The notes under the pieces are model-generated. The model did not search any database. It was given only the letters and a program-made list of their open reading frames with translations, and was not told the origin of the DNA. Positions 61,101 to 64,000 of a stretch of 64,000 bases of DNA are shown one piece after another. The stretch spans positions 105,472-169,471 of the forward strand of contig NZ_LN831275.1 in the NCBI RefSeq assembly GCF_900069005.2. Reading direction: 5' to 3'. The position numbers were made by a program, and so were the translations under genes. Position 1 is the first letter of the stretch. Each line of letters opens with the position of its first letter. The DNA comes from Paenibacillus sp. GM2 (GTDB lineage Bacteria > Bacillota > Bacilli > Paenibacillales > Paenibacillaceae).

Positions 61101-62564
61101 TCGCCCTGCTGCCTCAGTAAACTGATCGAAGGAGATGTCACCGATCAGCTTTTTGTTCATGTATACGGTGATTGTCTTCTCATTGAAGTTAAACATTAAG
61201 TTATTCCATCTGCCCTGGATCGGATATGGAATATTCAGCTTTGAACCCCAGCCTGAGCTTGATTCCGGAATCCAACTGGATGGATCCACCCCGAGTTCAT
61301 TAAAGATGCTTGCCTCATCATTCATCCGGAAGCCAAATGCAAACCCTTGTCCGTTGCCCAGCTTCGCCGGATTGACGAGCTTAAAGTCCAGCGACAACGT
61401 TCCCTTTTGAAGTGGAGGAGAATCGAGGTCCGCGCCTCGTTCCTTCGAGCCTTTTTTCAACGACAGTACTTTATTGCCATTCTGTTCTGTGACCACTTGC
61501 GCGTTAAGACCTGACCAATTTGGCACATACGCGGGATCTTCATAGTCTTGAACATAACTGACGATATCCGAAGGCTTCTCCTTCATACCTGCACCAATGA
61601 TCTTAATATCCTTGATCTCGATCTTGCCAGTTGCATAACGTTTATACACGCCTACTTGGCCGTAATCAGCTATCGTGCCAAGCATCTTACATTCCTGGTT
61701 ATAGTAAACCTGTCCATCAACTACAACCAACAGCTTTGTGCGATTAAAGCCAATCTGAATATGGTAGTCGGTATCCAGCTTGAGCTCTGGCCCGGTGAAT
61801 GTTTCCCAATCACCTGTTCCATCCGGGCTTTGAATAACCCAGGTGGTCCCTGCATCATAACGCACAGAAACGCTTGGCTTGTCATCATAAGTCCCAATGA
61901 CAAAGCCTACATTGCTCTGAACACCACTCTTATAGCGCATCGTAGTGTCAATGGTACCAACCGATAGCCAAGGAGCTTTATCCCAGGTTGCAATACTGGC
62001 GTTTTTATCTAATGCTATAATATCTACGGTCAAGCCATTGTTAACGGAAGTACTCCCGTTTCCCAGATGGAAAGTCATCGGTTCGGGCTCCATGGATTGA
62101 TAGTTGTTCGAATAGGTGACAAGTTCTTGTCCTTCCGGGATGTTGCTCTCAATCTCCTTCAAGAAGCTGTCAAACACATGCTCTGCTTCATACACAACGA
62201 CATGAGCTTCGGCTTTCAAATCCGTACCCTCAGCCTCCCCTTCGACGGTAAAAGTGCCGGGTCCCAAATATCGCGAGGCATCAATGGAGTCCCAGTTCAC
62301 ATTTACTTCTGTAAACGAACTGTCACTGTAGACAGCCTGCACGACCGAAGGAAGTACTGGCGCGATTCCAGCCTGGGTCTCTACTGTAATTGATGGGATC
62401 TCTACTATAGTTCGTTCGATAGGCGTTGGTGGCGGATCTCCCTCGCCCTCCTCTGCTGCGAACAAAGTCGACCCTGGCCATAGTCCCATTTGACTTGAAC
62501 TGACCACGATAATCAACATCCAGATCACGACTCTCGATATCAAGCCATTATGCTTTGCCTTCAC
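55179..62564 (-). CDS. Giant SLH-anchored endo-alpha-N-acetylgalactosaminidase (GH101)
   Basis: This 2461-residue surface enzyme has a signal peptide (1-37), a Big_4-type Ig-like domain (about 50-130), four to five laminin-G/concanavalin-like modules (about 150-1060), a GH101 core (about 1080-1720), a galactose-binding-like region (to about 2075), a FIVAR-like helical module (about 2085-2150), a second Big_4 domain (about 2153-2225), a Pro/Asp-rich linker (about 2228-2272) and three SLH domains to the end. The catalytic pair is readable: nucleophile Asp in YYIDVYTGND (about 1455) and acid Glu in VGTEFAG (about 1483). GH101 releases Gal-beta-1,3-GalNAc from mucin-type glycoproteins. GTG start has AGGGGG nine bases upstream. 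Confidence 0.9.
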   Translation of the reverse strand: MKAKHNGLISRVVIWMLIIVVSSSQMGLWPGSTLFAAEEGEGDPPPTPIERTIVEIPSITVETQAGIAPVLPSVVQAVYSDSSFTEVNVNWDSIDASRYLGPGTFTVEGEAEGTDLKAEAHVVVYEAEHVFDSFLKEIESNIPEGQELVTYSNNYQSMEPEPMTFHLGNGSTSVNNGLTVDIIALDKNASIATWDKAPWLSVGTIDTTMRYKSGVQSNVGFVIGTYDDKPSVSVRYDAGTTWVIQSPDGTGDWETFTGPELKLDTDYHIQIGFNRTKLLVVVDGQVYYNQECKMLGTIADYGQVGVYKRYATGKIEIKDIKIIGAGMKEKPSDIVSYVQDYEDPAYVPNWSGLNAQVVTEQNGNKVLSLKKGSKERGADLDSPPLQKGTLSLDFKLVNPAKLGNGQGFAFGFRMNDEASIFNELGVDPSSWIPESSSGWGSKLNIPYPIQGRWNNLMFNFNEKTITVYMNKKLIGDISFDQFTEAAGRFGMRIRSTVELYIDNLQYTNQIIEPEQIVQYSNDFQEGITGRWSDATAAIVAEGSNRILHLTNMNGEAWNLDAPQLPSATYMLEVKPTTTAIGFTIGDHAAIRYEDGKWVLKQSANSIDLVTVKANDSTPKVRAWNKVGLQYTDSSITLSINGAELHADLPAGTQFGLGGFGIIAEGQIYVDNILFTEQFPELDTNIASDKIIYEEYYESLTDLNWTGLGEQQVADGYLQGTIAASTAAMNQAVQPIANGEYQVKMKVADGVAGVKIGNTTIYQDSGKWVSQLDGSGSKTVIGTAPNLEGGKEYLIRVQLIENEWSLYVNGTWVGSASADGLQQGAFGIYNPGTREIQVSIDAITVEEIRIYIPDYTTPSWVALDESKAEVLNSGKDFVQVNMPGVALMADKASPKVANQRVAFDFQTSATPGADGGRYGFVLRGLDSERYVSIIHDINGKWMLYANGNETKFPVAYEMKAASSYKVELRLAGNTVSFSITDSEGVKTDMGSVTDEEITQEAGWFGLRSWYGGKTMTVSNLKIVEIESMPKLQLTSDTDTITKDGLTVTLYQDFPGIANYQLGDRTISTGMEQTNTLIINNTEYKPQTTSKKVAEHKYEYTMNIEEIGVEITAQLQIEESHVVRFEVTNIKEGKDVLVRSIQLNSSLIYVDSSMDSATYAWNKSNGEWHGISEELVDDMLKMKQAGTFGATMTMASANGLGIAVENNVISSGNKMIVTTEKKPLVNKISVKPGTWTYRHSQSNETEALPWYEVVITEEQNGDGKTDWQDAVVAYRKTIFVEPYGAEDMKNSMMYIAFNFASQANDTFLNSLDTGKVLYNYTDGFGQMILHKGYQAEGHDDDIPSYSNIGVRQGGLKDFNYLIDEGDKYNLRVGVHINATEYHLDANELNYSNLNGATANGPATDKLGKGWDWIDTAYYVDQTKDVLSGDLKARFESLYNLTKDPNNPNDPALDFYYIDVYTGNDYNAHKLLQYANDLGLKVGTEFAGPLEPGVDFVHWGPDLGYPNKGNNSTLSRMVKNNLDIFVGQALYKGQKIPGVTTWGDSKPDLQQGVTVFFNEVLPTKYMQHFGVLKHETDQVTYEDGVTSKRNKGNGKIELSKDGKLISSWKDTGTTTDESVRHTGEANSLIPWVWDVRTNKVLGMNEGAKLYHWNTTGKETTWQLTNEFKDVKQFNMYELTQQGKVLVDTINAVNGTITIDRAAKNKPYVLYPASADAEKLVPSAQDWGAGSLIKDFAFNSERFNVPGSWTVDDTNHIKIKTVQGDAEYDISKEMTNSNWNRYAEVGSQAGEISQRITGLIPGQDYTVGVWTQTQKGRKSGIQVVIGDETYTNEVTGADGSHQTSFKYVNTTWQRMSVEFHVPEGVTEATVKLVAEAGAGTVSYDDVRIWQHITVEDDVTNKGYVVYEDFENVYEGWGPFEYGGGSRKIHIASDRSNALDNNPVVKPSEQKVGPVMTWVLDGENSLKINETDVGRLIKSNEAGVKLQPNQEYELGFIYTLENLADYEVLVQSRSTGEVVLQEQLEHLPNPGNKPGKDGGYIEFKQIFTTGEQDDYQVLFKLVSKREEKATSDCALILDNFYIKGYGIDYSKTLLQQVIDRAGKLNSKDYKPESWATLTAALDKAIAVMKDPAATIALIDESRVVLEQAIKQLIPSAGIVKIDPVTVDTRVGIAPVLPETVKATYENDQTKEVAVTWNAIDPSQYAQEGSFQVEGAVNGTAIKAVATVNVKRNTVTPDPEPRPDPVVNPSPEVKPEPGQKPDPGQQTDPDTKPDPGTDKPKPFADTVGHWASKEIDELVRRGIVKGISATEFAPNKTVSRAELSAMFARALDLKPGGSTSFLDVADNMWYTDDIAAASQAGLIKGYAGNKFEPMKSITRQETAVIMMRVLELEGKSIKLSDTADHILAKYKDAAQVSKWSQEALAISIQAGLMQGTPDHKLHPNGNLTRAEAAVLLTRLLQHLEQAK

Positions 62565-62689
62565 CCGATCATTCCCCCTAATACTGTACTTTAATGTTCA
62601 ATTTACAGCCTCATTGCTCCCAAACCTGAATGTTTAATCAAGACTTGCCCGATTGGATGATACCTTTGTCAGATCATGCAGTAAAATTT

Positions 62690-62703
62690 AGAGAACGCTT
62701 TCA
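62690..62703 (-). promoter_or_regulatory. cre site upstream of the GH101 gene
   Basis: The minus-strand TGAAAGCGTTCTCT matches 13 of 14 positions of the catabolite-responsive element consensus. It lies about 126 bases before the GTG start, in the 413-base divergent region, which otherwise shows no gene. Confidence 0.6.
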
Positions 62704-62977
62704 TAAAAGAGTATCCTCCCTGCCCTGCAATCCCTCCGGGTTATCATTTTCCAATCTGCAATACCTTGTATTGCTTTCTAAGTGTAGCAAATCGTTCTCG
62801 ATGAGTACTTTCATTATGCAGTCGAGATTGAGAAAAATGTTTGAAATAAAGAACTAGATTTGTAAATGATATTGCTTTCAATAATGCCCCTCGATAAAAT
62901 TGAATAGTAATCGTCATTATCCTTCAATACCATATCATTGCTTTGTTATACCATCAGTCATCATTGGGGGGGTTAGT

Positions 62978-63838
62978 GTGAAGGCTACGATTGAGCAGCT
63001 CTTTCAAATGCAAGATCAGAGTATGATCTATAATGCATTGCCGCGTACATTAAAGCCGGGGTATACCTTTGGACCCCATAGCCACGAGAATGTAGAAATA
63101 TGCTTGATGAAAGAAGGAGAGTGCGACATCATTATCAATGGGGAGAATGTTACCGTTCGCAAGGGCGAACTGTTGATTATCTTCTCGCATATGATTCACT
63201 CTTTTCACGTCAACTCCAATCGCCCTGCCGTATTTCTGCAGATTCATTTTTGTCCGGAAAGCCTTACTGATATTAACCCGCGAGTTAACGAAGGCCTAAC
63301 GTTTCTGCACTATATGACAGATCGGCACAGCGCATATATATACCAGCCCTTCACCGATCAGCTGCTTTCGTGTGTAGAACGAATCTGCCAAGAGATGAAT
63401 AATGACACAGAGATGTTTCATATCTCGTTAGCGAATATTTATATTTACGAGCTTCTATTTCTCCTATCCCGCGAGATCGAGAAGAGTGTTCGCAGGAAAT
63501 TCAACGTTGATAATCCCATCGTGATTCGAGCCATCCATTATATCAACCAGAACATTGAGTATCCCCTGACTTTAGATGAAATCTCGCAAAGCTGTAATGT
63601 TACCACAAGATACTTGTCCAAGATCTTTAAGAGTTATATGAATATTACGGTGAATGAATATATTCTCATTGCAAAGATCGAGCTGGCGATGAACTATATA
63701 TGCAATAGCAACTTAACCGTGACCACCATTTCATCGAAGTTAGGCTTTTCCAGCGGGCAATATTTTGCAACGGTGTTTAAGAAGTATACAGGGGTAACAC
63801 CCAGGGAGTTTAAGACATTGCGGAATAAGGACATTTAG
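62978..63838 (+). CDS. AraC-family transcriptional regulator with cupin sensor
   Basis: This protein of about 286 residues has an N-terminal cupin sensor (PHSHENVEICLMKEGECDIIINGENVTVRKGELLIIFSHMIHSF) and a C-terminal AraC double helix-turn-helix (PLTLDEISQSCNVTTRYLSKIF, TTISSKLGFSSGQYFATVFKK). GTG at 62978 follows a GGGGGGG ribosome site and is preferred over the frame from 62900. It is divergent from the GH101 gene and is its most likely activator. Confidence 0.9.
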   Translation: MKATIEQLFQMQDQSMIYNALPRTLKPGYTFGPHSHENVEICLMKEGECDIIINGENVTVRKGELLIIFSHMIHSFHVNSNRPAVFLQIHFCPESLTDINPRVNEGLTFLHYMTDRHSAYIYQPFTDQLLSCVERICQEMNNDTEMFHISLANIYIYELLFLLSREIEKSVRRKFNVDNPIVIRAIHYINQNIEYPLTLDEISQSCNVTTRYLSKIFKSYMNITVNEYILIAKIELAMNYICNSNLTVTTISSKLGFSSGQYFATVFKKYTGVTPREFKTLRNKDI

Positions 63839-63842
63839 GATA

Positions 63843-63874
63843 TAAAAAAACCACCACCGATTATCGGTAGTGGT
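63843..63874 (-). terminator. rRNA operon terminator
   Basis: The minus-strand stem CCACTACCGA-TAA-TCGGTGGTGG is followed by TTTTTTT. It lies directly after the 5S rRNA end and also faces the AraC gene stop. Confidence 0.9.
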
Positions 63875-63881
63875 TCTTATC

Positions 63882-63998
63882 GCTTGGCGGCTTCCTACTC
63901 TCCCAGGACCCTTCGGTCCAAGTACCATCGGCGCTAGAGGGCTTAACGGTCGTGTTCGGGATGGGTACGTGTGGAACCCCTCCGCCATCGCCACCAAA
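63882..63998 (-). rRNA. rrf: 5S ribosomal RNA
   Basis: The minus strand reads TTTGGTGGCGATGGCGGAG at the 5' end, CCCATCCCGAACACGACCG in loop region B/C, GCGCCGATGGTACTTGGACC, and ends GAGAGTAGGAAGCCGCCAAGC: a full bacterial 5S of 117 bases, complementary ends included. The 16S and 23S genes should lie beyond the right edge. Protein-like frames across it are artefacts. Confidence 0.96.
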
Positions 63999-64000
63999 CG

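Noticed and set aside
55179..62564. S-layer structural protein as identity of the giant gene
   Set aside because: SLH domains alone would allow it, but the GH101 core with both catalytic acids makes it an anchored enzyme.
63740..63997. 85-aa frame on the minus strand across the right edge
   Set aside because: It covers the 5S rRNA and its terminator; structure and sequence identify the RNA gene.
1..64000. CRISPR arrays, tRNA genes, prophage or toxin-antitoxin systems
   Set aside because: I looked for regular short repeats, cloverleaf-like ends and typical phage or toxin gene patterns and found none that I can support.

Overview
The window looks like chromosomal DNA of a Paenibacillus-type Firmicute. 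Pointers are strong AGGAGG-type ribosome binding sites with many GTG/TTG starts, sigma-A promoters, a near-perfect Fur box, cre-like sites, YesMN-type sensor kinase/AraC response-regulator pairs, LplABC-type sugar importers without their own ATPase, and a giant S-layer-anchored (SLH) glycosidase. The right edge is the 3' end of an rRNA operon: a 5S gene on the minus strand with its terminator. Almost all genes lie on the minus strand.

Layout, left to right. (1) 1-7248: an exopolysaccharide operon matching the B. subtilis ydaJKLMN / Listeria pss type: a polyprenyl-phosphate glycosyltransferase, a GH8-like lipoprotein, a polytopic membrane protein, a DUF2334 protein, a BcsA-like synthase and a BcsB-like subunit cut by the left edge. 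The GGDEF c-di-GMP receptor gene (ydaK/pssE) is not seen. (2) 7713-12037: an OsmC protein, a 52-aa small protein, and a three-gene unit with two genes matching the two halves of the plant Tm-1 protein plus a regulator in which the same TIM-barrel domain is fused to an AraC DNA-binding domain. (3) 12226-17561: YdjC deacetylase, MFS transporter with divergent LysR regulator, VanZ-RDD protein, ExoA nuclease. (4) 17716-23339: Fur-controlled heme monooxygenase, purple-acid-type phosphatase with PhoP-box-like repeats, and a polyphosphate polymerase (VTC) / DUF4956 / CotH-kinase operon. (5) 23426-28324: sensor kinase, membrane-anchored solute-binding protein and response regulator, with a MITE-like element between the last two. 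(6) 28497-36123: sugar ABC importer with DUF4127, an FAD enzyme and an RpiR regulator. (7) 36334-41455: Eis-type acetyltransferase, formate-THF ligase preceded by an unassigned structured leader, zinc-ribbon protein, and an EamA transporter behind a promoter, purine-type riboswitch and terminator. (8) 41476-55079: ytcP/ytcQ/yteP/yteR-like oligosaccharide uptake and degradation genes with their two-component system, an RspA/ManD-family enzyme, an SDR enzyme and a GH43 enzyme. (9) 55179-64000: a 2461-residue SLH-anchored GH101 endo-alpha-N-acetylgalactosaminidase, a divergent AraC regulator, and the 5S rRNA.

Taken together this is accessory, glycan-centred chromosome: surface polysaccharide synthesis, capture of plant or animal glycans and their regulation, mixed with phosphate, iron and purine homeostasis. 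The best leads for something undescribed are the purine-type riboswitch with an L2 hairpin insertion, the Tm-1-like module with its enzyme-fold regulator, the phosphatase/polyphosphate/CotH locus, and the structured leader before fhs.
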